A stretch of 64,000 bases of DNA, taken from the NCBI GenBank assembly GCA_964030475.1, contig CAXIPT010000013.1, forward strand, positions 1,156,651-1,220,650, written 5' to 3'. Made by a program: the position numbers and the translations under genes. Source of the stretch: Tethya wilhelma. Its lineage: Eukaryota; Porifera; Demospongiae; Tethyida; Tethyidae. Of the stretch, positions 58,001-64,000 are shown in pieces. Numbering within the stretch: position 1 is the first letter of the stretch; every line of letters begins with the position of its first letter. Below the pieces are notes generated by a model. It was not told the origin of the DNA and made no database searches. It worked only from the letters and a program-made list of their open reading frames with translations.

Positions 58001-59584
58001 TTCAGTTTTTCCCTAGGATCAGGCGTAGAAAGAGGGTTTTGGCCCATCTCCTGCAGCTATCACTTGAAGCTAAATTGGAAACAAAGTTGCTAACTGCCAG
58101 ATCCAAACATGCCAGCTGTAGCCTCGTTCCCAGGCTCTCTCCCATTAAATATTTATGCGCACACGCACACGTGGGAAAATAGGAGAGATCCTGGTACGTG
58201 AAACCACATGAATGACGTTGCCCTTAGAGAGACTGTAGAGAGTTTGTATGGTTTCTGTACTACTAATTTTTCTAGGCACTATGTCATTCATGTGATTTCG
58301 CGTACCAGGCTCTCTTCCTTCCTATTTTTTAGCACGTAACTCCGTATAGCGGGTATATTTTTCGTGAAGTAAAATTTTCGTGGTTTTCGTGGTTGACTGA
58401 CAAACCACGAAATATTTACCACGAATAAAGGCTGGGGTGTGGTTAATCCATATGTGCCATATACGTGACCACGAAATTTTTTCCATGAATCAGCGAAATT
58501 TTCAAAGACCACGAAAATTTTACCCCCCCGAAAAATACCCGCTATACGGTATTCTGGGAGAGAGCCTGGGAACGAGGATATGCCAGCTGTGTATTTTACT
58601 TGTTACGTTTAGTTGTTTTATTAGGCTAGGTATGTTTTTTGATTTGCATACAATATTGGGTGTAGGTGTACTTAGTTTTAAAGCTAGATACCTTTGGAAC
58701 TTTACAATCTTCAAATTGTACAAATGATTTGCTAAAATGTTATAATATGATTATCATTGTTGTCAAATTCACCTTTTTCCTTAGATTTTTTCCAAGGAGA
58801 TCCTAGTTTCTACTCCCAGTCTAGTAGCCAGCTGATTGAAGAACATTCAAATACATGTTTTTGGTGCAATGCTAGTACAAGTGTTAATGCCACTCTACAG
58901 TGGAAAGATCGTGATGGTTTGATTGAAGAAAAGAAAGTTGAGTACAGATATCAAGAACTAAATGATAGCTATGTTGAAGACTTGTGTGACAACTTCGCTC
59001 CTGCTCAACTATTCTATATTAATCTATATATCAAACAAACATCACAAAATGACAGTGACTACACTATAGTCTTAAATCAATCGTCAATTTTACTGATATG
59101 TAATGCAGAGCGGTTTCACCAAGGTCACTATCGATGTTTTGCATCAAACTCAAATAAAACTGGCCCTTCTCTAAGTTTGCTGATAAATCATCCAAATATG
59201 TTTGTGGCTGTTGTGTCTGTAGTATCTTCAATTTCAGGGGCTTTTGTTGTAACTTTGCTCATTGTGCTAATTGTTCTGTGTGGGTGTCTTCATGCTCGTG
59301 CAATAAAATCAGAACCAATCCAAATGAGATCTTTTGAATTAAATGAAATGCAATTGAATGATAATAATATTCGCTTTGAATTTCCAAGGAGAAATCTTCG
59401 ATTTGACAAAGTTTTAGGTAAGAATCATTACATGTGTGGTTATGTATTCTATAACGGTTACTCCTTTTTTTGACTTTGTATACACAAGGTGAAGGTCAGT
59501 TTGGCATAGTATGGAAGGCATATGCTGATGGTATATGTTTTCATGACAGAAGCAGAAAAATAGTTGCAGTAAAGACGCTCAAAG
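42951..59584 (+). CDS. receptor tyrosine kinase with Ig-like ectodomain, 5' part of gene (five exons)
   Basis: Joined exons 42951-43050, 46014-46385, 57090-57617, 58785-59417 and 59489-59584. All internal joins are phase 1 with GT-AG borders, and the reading frame is continuous. The product is a type I membrane receptor: signal peptide, two clear Ig-like regions with a third, less typical extracellular region between them, one membrane span, a juxtamembrane stretch and the start of a tyrosine kinase domain (glycine-rich loop and VAVK lysine). The catalytic loop and activation segment are not found before 64000. Intron 2 (10.7 kb) is filled with transposons. I cannot assign a named subfamily. 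Confidence 0.85.
43148..43235. repeat. short hairpin and CCCTAG-like tract in intron 1
   Basis: GGGTCCCG-TTTTTT-CGGGACCC forms an 8-bp stem with a T6 loop (43151-43172). It is followed by degenerate AGCCCTAGCCCTAGCC repeats at about 43195-43232. Function unknown. Confidence 0.6.
43334..43546. mobile_element. CCGTATAG foldback element, copy e (GCCGG/CCGGC)
   Basis: 213 bp, TA-flanked (43332-43333, 43547-43548). Here the internal repeated motif is CCGCCAAATT rather than ACGAAAATT, and the arms read GCCGGAAAATTT with the matching complement. It is in intron 1 of the receptor kinase. Confidence 0.92.
43880..44040 (+). pseudogene. unrecognised coding-like fragment in intron 1
   Basis: The frame includes LFVASGDEIIGQRDADLLKH and DFLAYAEAGKANMFKKLAIF, preceded near 43655 by SPEVRSFIENSKIHYEEVQK in another frame. 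It has the composition of real protein but no recognised family and no splice sites. Probably transposon debris. Confidence 0.35.
44671..44834. mobile_element. CCGTATAG foldback element, diverged copy f
   Basis: Left CCGTAGATTGGGAAATTTTG and right complement CAGTAGATCTGGAAATTT, TA-flanked (44669-44670, 44835-44836), with AATTTTTGC interior repeats. It sits next to a reverse fragment of the AAGTCCATCTGG family (44836-44925). Confidence 0.7.
45110..45301 (+). other. short open frame in intron 1, unrecognised
   Basis: 63 codons including MSCKVERNKHELISMSCEV and STIGQCIEF-like sequence; no domain. No splice pair in the receptor's phase was found, so it is not placed in the kinase gene. Confidence 0.25.
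45480..45887 (+). mobile_element. TCATT element, right-half fragment
   Basis: Shares AAGGCATGACAGAGCTGATG, the GACAATGTACT region and the GGGTTAAGCACCTTGGTGCT end with 52040-52389. The left (TCTG) end is missing. Confidence 0.7.
46014..46385 (+). CDS. receptor kinase exon 2: Ig-like domain
   Basis: Acceptor TACATACACAG, donor C|GTAAGT. 124 codons in a symmetrical 1-1 exon, the usual form for a single Ig domain. Landmarks: ILSCNTTSC, the core Trp in NIKWCFDV, and LVPSELQGSIFNCTVFGSN, the region corresponding to the L-x-(D/Q)-x-G-x-Y-x-C strand F. Several N-x-S/T sites are present. Confidence 0.85.
46434..48789. mobile_element. TTAA-flanked foldback element (outer)
   Basis: Left end TTAAGGGTGCTCGGCCATG (46434); right end CACGGCCGACCACCCTTAA (48789). 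Inside are a 165-bp inverted repeat pair (47308-47473 with 47885-48066) and a complete related element at 46674-47296. TTAA at both borders suggests a piggyBac- or Kolobok-type target. It lies in intron 2 of the receptor kinase. Confidence 0.75.
46674..47296. mobile_element. TTAA-flanked element (inner, nested)
   Basis: 623 bp. Ends TTAAGGGTGGTCGGTCATG and the complement of TTAAGGGTGGTCGGTCACG. It is nested in a related outer element with diverged ends. No coding capacity. Confidence 0.82.
48915..49880 (+). mobile_element. TCATT element, diverged copy
   Basis: Left AGCCTCGGCACGTGCGTAGC, then GTAGTCATTTTGTCTGTCTG; right GTGCCGAGGCTTGAGCACC with GGTGCTTTTCATTA. It is the same layout as 18398-19135 but a separate subfamily, related to the copies at 11.3-12.8 kb by its AGCCTCGG edge. 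Confidence 0.7.
50060..50322. mobile_element. CCGTATAG foldback element, copy g (CTGTATAGCAGG)
   Basis: Arms CTGTATAGCAGG and CCTGCTATACAG, TA-flanked (50058-50059, 50323-50324). Both the second base and bases 10-12 differ from the other copies, and the opposite arm carries the matching change. Confidence 0.88.
50413..51560 (+). repeat. GGTA-hairpin repeat, interrupted copy
   Basis: A diverged hairpin edge (CCCAGTACAGTAGTGCTTAG) and the body through AGTTTCTACACTCATG and ATAGGTGTGTGTTATTTGGA. It is split by the TAGCCTCG element at 50790-51429. Confidence 0.75.
50790..51429. mobile_element. TAGCCTCG element with 9-bp duplication, copy 2
   Basis: 640 bp. The inverted arms are about 80 bp and include TTTGACCTTTCACTCACGG. 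Flanks ACAAGCCCC (50781-50789) and ACAAGCGCC (51430-51438) match at 8 of 9. The internal frame 51133-51486 has no domain. Confidence 0.9.
51634..52640 (+). mobile_element. TCATT element copy followed by an inverted half copy
   Basis: 51634-52389 is a near twin of 18398-19135, flanked by TCATT on both sides, here outside any minisatellite. It is followed directly by a reversed left half (52390-52640) ending GCCAAGGTTTAATGA, so the whole forms a large inverted structure. Confidence 0.75.
52642..53075 (+). repeat. ACAAGT foldback arm plus TCATT-element right half
   Basis: 52642-52735 is a right arm (ACAGCCATTCCACTT to GTTACTTGT). 52770-53075 matches the right half of 48915-49880, ending GAGGCTTGTGCACCAGCGGT. 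The short hydrophobic frame here is not a gene. Confidence 0.65.
53217..54440 (+). repeat. two GGTA-hairpin repeats in tandem, with a foldback arm between
   Basis: Copy at 53217-53680 (diverged hairpin, CCCAGTGCCATAGTACTGGG), ACAAGT foldback left arm at 53785-53890, then a copy at 53917-54440 with a perfect CCCAGTACGGTAGTACTGGG. The second contains a long (CTT)n tract at about 54151-54222. Confidence 0.8.
54748..54988. mobile_element. ACAAGT foldback element, complete copy
   Basis: Both arms are present, downstream of the GGTA-hairpin repeat at 53917, so it is again part of the composite arrangement. Confidence 0.82.
55270..55854 (+). CDS. intronic 194-residue ORF, unrecognised
   Basis: An uninterrupted frame starting MSVAVTPLVVEGHAAVMKDS and ending RSRSHSQMSQPDLT, acidic and Val/Asp-rich (VVLDMEECRLVEFHMIGDVP). 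An AATAAA lies about 105 bp downstream of the stop (near 55957). It is in intron 2 of the receptor kinase, same strand. Length and intactness in a region of decayed elements suggest either a young retroelement 3' ORF or a small nested gene. No domain is recognised and no intron is needed. Confidence 0.5.
   Translation: MSVAVTPLVVEGHAAVMKDSAPIAVLPSDVETGFASPTTSRAHQLDDSPLSLVSRPVTENNAAVVAGVQATQSDLILDGFPVKCVSLDTVAVQADDDVYYFEHKDSPGLCVDRGDGDITCSPVKYCESAVKSPEAVTDNDVVLDMEECRLVEFHMIGDVPGVDLVMKDDSELWLPVAHCTRSRSHSQMSQPDLT
55855..57089. other. intron 2 remainder, no gene
   Basis: Holds a decayed CCGTATAG-family end near 56030-56112 (GCGAAACTTTCCCGATAG) and a short direct repeat: CACACATTGA(A/G)GGATGTCAC occurs at about 56391 and 56831. 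No exon in the receptor's phase was seen before the acceptor at 57089. Confidence 0.45.
57090..57617 (+). CDS. receptor kinase exon 3: extracellular segment
   Basis: Acceptor TACCTTGTAG, donor G|GTAAGG, phase 1 at both ends. It encodes 176 residues with Cys-rich CISCDCVRELFHA and a sequence ending EHYRCLTLPNLFVSFIVASG, which resembles the F-G strands of an Ig fold although the N-terminal part is atypical. It may include more than one small domain. Confidence 0.75.
57664..57895 (+). mobile_element. TCATT element, left-end fragment
   Basis: TTAATCCTTGGCACAG..., then TATGGTAGTCGTTTTATCTG and the GTTCGAGGCCACACC block; the right half is missing. It lies in intron 3 of the receptor kinase. Confidence 0.65.
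58119..58580. mobile_element. TAGCCTCG element with 9-bp duplication, copy 3
   Basis: Ends TAGCCTCGTTCCCAGGCTCT and the complement (last base pair slightly changed). Flanks TGCCAGCTG (58110-58118) and TGCCAGCTG (58581-58589) are identical. It contains a CCGTATAG foldback element (58342-58549), so it is the older of the two. It is in intron 3 of the receptor kinase. Confidence 0.93.
58342..58549. mobile_element. CCGTATAG foldback element, copy i
   Basis: Arms CCGTATAGCGGGTAT and ATACCCGCTATACGG. The right flank is TA, the left flank CT (changed or displaced). The interior has (C)ACGAAA(A/T)TTT repeats. Nested in the TAGCCTCG element. Confidence 0.88.
58785..59417 (+). CDS. receptor kinase exon 4: Ig-like domain, membrane span, juxtamembrane
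   Basis: Acceptor TTTTTCCTTAG, donor TTAG|GTAAGA. Ig landmarks are TCFWCNAS, TLQWKDRDG and SILLICNAERFHQGHYRCFA. A 25-30 residue hydrophobic span follows (VVSSISGAFVVTLLIVLIVL), then HARAIKSEP and a 45-residue juxtamembrane stretch ending FEFPRRNLRFDKVL, the usual lead-in (consensus WEFPRxxLxxGKxL) to a receptor tyrosine kinase domain. Confidence 0.88.
59489..59584 (+). CDS. receptor kinase exon 5: glycine-rich loop and VAVK lysine
   Basis: Acceptor GTATACACAAG, donor AAAG|GTATGC. It encodes GEGQFGIVWKAYADGI and KIVAVKTLK: the G-x-G-x-x-G nucleotide-binding loop and the beta-3 lysine, separated by the spacing usual for receptor tyrosine kinases. Confidence 0.9.
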
Positions 59585-59619
59585 GTATGCACACTTAATT
59601 GTGTTGGTGTTTGTATGTA

Positions 59620-59882
59620 TATACAAGTAAAAAAACATTGAAAATGTAATGAGACACAGGAATGGCTAAATCATAAAGAAAGCAAACAGGATGAAGTGGC
59701 TGTTAGAGTATGTGCAGAATTCTTCCTGTATGAGCTGCATGTAACACTCTCCACATTATTGTCTCTCATTCTGCCCATTGGAAGAATTCCTTACACCCTC
59801 TAACAGCCATTACACCTTGTTTGCTTTCTTTTTATGATTTAGCCATTCCTGAGTCTTATTACATTTCCAATTTTTTTACTTG
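59620..59882. mobile_element. ACAAGT foldback element in the kinase intron
   Basis: A complete copy beginning 36 bp after the exon 5 donor, oriented as the outer end of the following GGTA-hairpin repeat. Confidence 0.82.
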
Positions 59883-61738
59883 TTTGTTCTCATTTTTCCA
59901 TAATTCTACAAATCACGTTTGAGTTTGTGTGTGTAGCTTGCTAGCTAGAGGCTGCAACTCGAAGTTGTGTAGCCAAGCTGCTTGATACTGACTAAGTGAA
60001 ACACACATCTCAGTCATTCGAAGTTAGGAGCTACATACTTCTTCTGCTAAAATATGATAATCAAAGTATTCACCTCCAAAGAACAGCAACCAGGTATCAC
60101 AAAATTCCAGGCAACTTGTATTTGAATTCCAAATAATGCACACTTTGTGTGTGGAAAGGGTTGTCAATTTGAATTTTCCAGTAGCTCATGAACTATGCAT
60201 AAGTATAGAAATTAATACCGGTCATACTGAGAAGGTGCTTTTCGCCTTGTATCTAGCTACTCAATAAGAGACAGTAAAAGGCGACTTTCCCCGAAGAAAT
60301 CAGGTTCGTTCGTTCAAGAATCAGAGAATATAGTCTCTGAGAATAGTTGAGTCAAGATAGAAGAAGAATAAGAAGACAGTCCTTACGCGCGCCCAATTTT
60401 TTGTGTACAATTTTAATTTCAGCGCGAAAAAGCATTACGTCATTGAAACAGCAGCTCATTAAATCTGCTGTATTGTGACCTCGTCTTTGAGAAAAGTTTT
60501 CTTGAGAAGAAAGAAGTTATTGAACTAAAATAAAAAGAAACCAATAGAGGAACCTAATCTGATTGCAGGAACCGCTTGAACCAATGATTTGCAAGTTTGG
60601 AAACGCTAGAAGCAGCGTTTCTCTTGTACAACTCTTTCTTGATCCAGCCTGAGCAGCTGTGTCACAAGTTACTCTAGAATGGCAGTCCTGACCAATGTTT
60701 TTTACCCAAGACTCTTGCAAAGCTTAGTACAAAGGTAAATTTAGGAATCTAACTAGCAAAGAACTATTCTGCAGGTTTTGATCTGGGCTATTTGAAGCCC
60801 AGAATAATAACAATTTTCACAGTATTTAGTTGATTGAACACCTTGGCACATTATATGGTAGGTGTTTGAAGTAGGCACCCCGAATATCAAGTATTTATGA
60901 TTGTTTTGAGTAACAAAAACTTCAAGAAAGTCTCACAAAGGCCGAAAATAAGCAATTCTTAGGTGCTTTAAATTTATATGAATATTCATGATGTTGTTGA
61001 GCTGAGGTCAGAGGTGAGTTGTAGAGACATAGTATGGTAAATTGCATTGAAAAATTGCTGAACTTTGAGCAGTTGTTTTAGGAAAATAACACCTGCAAAA
61101 TGAAACAGACACAGGATTCATGTAGAACTATCCTTTAGCTATCATTGTTTGCAAACTGGGCTCAAAATAGTTGTCAGGACTGCTAATCTAGAGCAAAATA
61201 TTGGGGTGTTTGCATCTCATTAAGAAAATGAGCTGAAAAAACAACCCTGTAACTTTCTTCCTGTGATACCTGTGGAAATGTGACAAACACCATTGGATAG
61301 TTGAAGAAGAGAGCAATTCTACAGATTTTATTCCAAGTCTCATGCATGCTCAGAGTCCAATATATCATCCATTGAAGATAGCATATAAATTTTAATTTTA
61401 TTCATGCTTTACTCTAGACTTGACGACAAACTTCCTGCCTGCAAATAAATTTGAGTGCGCGCGTAAGGACTGAAGAAGATGGAGAAAATTGGAGGTTTGG
61501 CATATTTTAGTTCGGTACTTTAGCGATAGTTTTAGGCCATGTTTTGGGATCAATTACTAACTATCAATTACAAAACTTTGAATTCCCAGTACGGTAGTAC
61601 TGGGTACATAGGAATGGTACGAATGGCCCATTAGCGCAATACAAATATTCACGTTAATAACTCTGCAAAAACTGAGCGCTTGGCGCTAAAAGACTTCTTA
61701 AGCTACTATTTAGCTCATTCTCTTTTTCTAATGAGCCC
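59883..61738 (-). repeat. GGTA-hairpin repeat split by another element, plus a second partial copy
   Basis: 59883-60376 and 61473-61560 form one reverse copy, cut at the GAA tract by the element at 60377-61472. At 61583 a forward copy starts with CCCAGTACGGTAGTACTGGG and runs to about 61738. Confidence 0.75.
60377..61472. mobile_element. 1096-bp element with CAGTCCTTACGCGCGC termini
   Basis: The 16-bp ends are perfect inverted copies. AAGAAGA (7 bp) flanks both sides (60370-60376, 61473-61479), though the surrounding GAA tract makes the true duplication length uncertain. The interior has no convincing frame. It inserted into a GGTA-hairpin repeat, whose two halves resume on either side. The superfamily is unclear; CAG ends are hAT-like. 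Confidence 0.88.
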
Positions 61739-63219
61739 ACGTGTGAAGGTTTACAGTACTTAGTTGTTTGTCGGTTTATTTTTTCATCAGAAACTCTAGA
61801 ACTAAAGCTTATACTGTCAAAGTCGAGATACCAGTGTATAAATTGTCTAATAAAACAGTATCTTTTAATAAAAACCTGTATAGTCACTGTGGAATAGCAA
61901 GATTTGCAGCTTCAAGTAGCAATGTCTACCTTAAGGCTAAGTGTATTAATGGGTACAAATATTTGTATTTTTGATGTCTATAAAGTGAGTACAAATTTTA
62001 GCAATTTGATGTTTCCACACGATAATGTTGACCTTTGACCTAGCTCGTCCTAACATTGGGATGACTTAATTGTTTGCAAAATAAACAATTCACTAAAATG
62101 AGTACCTTTTTATAACAAGTAATAAAAAACATTGAAAATCATTATAGTGAGACACAGGAATGGCCAAATCATAAAAAAGAAAGCAAACACAGTCATTGAC
62201 AGTGTTTCCTAACTAATCGCTGCAGTGCTTTAGCACAAGGCATATAATTGTGATGTATGGCCCAGTTTGCCAGCAAGTGTTTTATGTATGTCGTGTTATA
62301 CTTTAGAAAAGCAATAATTTCTAACTTGACATTAGATCATTTTGGCAGTTTTTTTATTATCTGAAGTTGGCTGCTGGTACATTTAATGGCTGGTAGAAGC
62401 TATGTGCATGTGTTTCTTGTTGACTGGCACAGTCAGCTGTCTAGCAGCTTGGTTTCTTTCAAATTCTTTGCGGAGTACCTCATATCAAGTGGCCATGAGT
62501 TTCATATTTCTTCTAGCCTCGTCCCCTGGCTCAAAAAAGGGCTTGGTACACTCTTTTTGCACATGTGTGTAATTATTGCTGTGATTTTGAAAGATTTTTG
62601 GGTATGTTCGTAGATGACATTGGTATGTAGAACGCTCACCCAGTTTTTTAAACTTGTAAAAAACGCTTGAGAGGAATTTGTAAGCTTAAAAATTGGAGGA
62701 CAGCTAATCTAGTAGTACCTAGTTGTATCGAGAAGATTAGTAACCAACAGTTGCATTAGCAAATTAAAGTTGAGAAATTGTCAGTGGTGAGTATCTGTGC
62801 TTTCAAGTTCGACAAAAACTNTTGTTATTTTTAGAATCCAAACCACGGTCCATATCAGGAAGGTCCAAACTCAGAGGACACATCAGATAGCACAAAATGG
62901 AATAAAACTCACGCAATGTGTCACAATTTATGGTATTATCATCACTTGTATTATGAAAAGCCTGTAAGCTAAATATGTGTAAGTATTTATTGTATTCCAT
63001 CATCTTTGGTCCAATGTGTGTGTGTTATGTATGCATCAGATAATTGTGTGTATCTATAATCATGCCATGGCAAATGATAATTGTTTGGTTTAGACATTAG
63101 AAGACAAGATAGAAAAAGTAAGATAAAATTAAAAGCAGCTTAAGTGAAAAAATAAATCTAGATTCAGCAGCTATTGTTTATCGCTTCCTGTATGTAACTA
63201 CAGCTATATTGGTATGCCT
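61739..63219. other. no confirmed gene; repeat fragments
   Basis: Includes an ACAAGT foldback arm (62118-62192), a single TAGCCTCG element end (62516-62560, TAGCCTCGTCCCCTGGCTC), and a lone N at 62821. A minus-strand frame around 62825-62975 (AFHNTSDDNTINCDTLREFY) has an acceptor-like CTTACAG but no partner. No further receptor kinase exon was recognised. Confidence 0.4.
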
Positions 63220-63631
63220 CTACAGCGTCTTTTTCTCTGATTCATCTTCCGAGCCTTCATCATCACTGTCCAACTCCTCTTCGGACAAATTCAAATCGTC
63301 CTCCCCACTGCTAACCTCACTCTCCTCTTTCTCTCCCCCCTCCTCCCCCTCTCCCCTTGTTCCCACGTCTTCGGGGTCCACCCACCACTCGACTAAATCC
63401 CCCACACCTTCCTTCATCGGCTTCACAACGTCATGAGCGGCCGGGTAGACGATGGTGTCTCTGATGTAGTAGCCTCTGTTGTTGTCCTTGTAGGCCACTC
63501 GGATTTTATCGCGAACAGTCACGGGGCACTCCCAGTTGGTTTTGGGCGTGTCTTCTCCGATATCGTGAATGGCAAAGGAGTACATTGGTTGGAGGAGGAT
63601 GAATGAGTTCTCTGCTCCAAAGGCATATCTG
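63220..63631 (-). CDS. terminal exon of an unrecognised host gene
   Basis: On the minus strand an acceptor (TCAATCATGCAG) opens an exon encoding YAFGAENSFILLQPMYSFAI, then VTVRDKIRVAYKDNNRGYYI, DTIVYPAAHDVVKPMKEG and a strongly acidic Ser/Glu/Asp tail ending SEDESEKKTL and TAG. Base composition is distinctly GC-richer than the surroundings, as expected for a conserved coding exon. It is convergent with the receptor kinase gene. The upstream exons lie beyond the window or are unrecognised. I cannot name the family. Confidence 0.7.
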
Positions 63632-63730
63632 CATGATTGAAATTCAATAGCACAATAAAAAAAACAAACATAGAATATAAATTACTTTACACAATTTCTC
63701 AAATTCATTCAGAGAAGAAAGGTTTTCCTA

Positions 63731-63990
63731 CCGGCACTCTCAAACCAGATGGACTTATAGATATCTCGATTCATCAACTCTCAACTACAAGCTCTTCTTA
63801 ATATCCAATATTTCAAGCACCATTGGAAACTGCTCGTTCTCGATCCCTATTCTTTTGATTGTTTTTCCAGCTTTCTACACCTAGCTTACCAGTCAAAAGT
63901 TAGCTATTTTGTCCCATATGAAAAGTATTACATGAATCTCATTATTTTACTTCCAGCGGCATTCTCAAACCAGATGGACTTAGTTCTGAT
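63731..63990 (+). repeat. AAGTCCATCTGG family fragments
   Basis: Two arms in direct orientation (TCTCAAACCAGATGGACTT at about 63738 and TTCTCAAACCAGATGGACTT at about 63961), with the shared interior (GTCAAAAGTTAGCTATTTTG) between them. It lies upstream of the terminal exon on the minus strand, hence in its intron. Confidence 0.7.
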
Positions 63991-64000
63991 ACATAATTAT

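Noticed and set aside
61768..61974. candidate next exon of the receptor kinase
   Set aside because: Although an acceptor-like TTTCATCAG precedes it, the frame does not contain kinase motifs and ends in a stop.

Overview
The window looks like a transposon-saturated, AT-rich segment of an invertebrate animal nuclear genome. The content that points this way is spliced coding exons with GT-AG borders, an immunoglobulin-type receptor tyrosine kinase, THAP-domain transposases, YqaJ-type nucleases carried by transposons, hAT, pogo and BEL/Pao remnants, a DIRS-like gag, and many palindromic miniature elements. A sponge or another early-branching marine animal is my best guess, but the sequence alone does not prove it. 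There is no bacterial organisation (no operons, no ribosome-binding sites), and I saw no tRNA, rRNA or CRISPR array. Three isolated N bases (8727, 14945, 62821) mark joins in a draft assembly.

Layout. 1-5.2 kb: dispersed repeats and a decayed retroelement gag-like gene. 5.2-10.2 kb: pogo/Tigger-type transposase relics, half of them in a 1.48 kb exact tandem repeat joined by one N. 10.2-13.2 kb and 17.3-19.8 kb: a 9/18-bp ATTACC minisatellite interrupted by copies of one dispersed element. 13.4-16.3 kb: a small unrecognised spliced gene whose 3' exons appear twice, followed by a 66-bp coding-type repeat. 22-23 kb: a repeat block with units in both orientations. 24.5-27 kb: a THAP/DDE transposase gene and a convergent YqaJ nuclease gene. 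29-31.3 kb: repeats and the 3' end of a BEL/Pao retrotransposon. 31.5-37.9 kb: a second YqaJ gene (with a PHD-type finger), a second THAP/DDE transposase gene and two halves of a hAT transposase. 38-42.85 kb: foldback repeats, a 1377-bp tandem duplication and an element with long terminal inverted repeats.

The only convincing host protein genes are (i) a plus-strand receptor tyrosine kinase whose first five exons (signal peptide, three extracellular/membrane exons, glycine-rich loop) run from 42951 to 59584, all joined in phase 1, with the rest of the kinase not found before the window ends; (ii) the terminal exon of an unrecognised minus-strand gene at 63220-63631; and (iii) the unrecognised spliced gene at 13.4-16.2 kb. 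The kinase introns are packed with nested elements, and one element ends about 100 bp upstream of its start codon.

The most interesting material is the miniature elements: a TA-flanked foldback family whose two arms change together from copy to copy (with one empty-site comparison), a family with 9-bp target duplications, a TTAA-flanked nested pair, and a composite repeat that has a perfect 8-bp hairpin with a GGTA loop at one end and a 270-bp foldback at the other.
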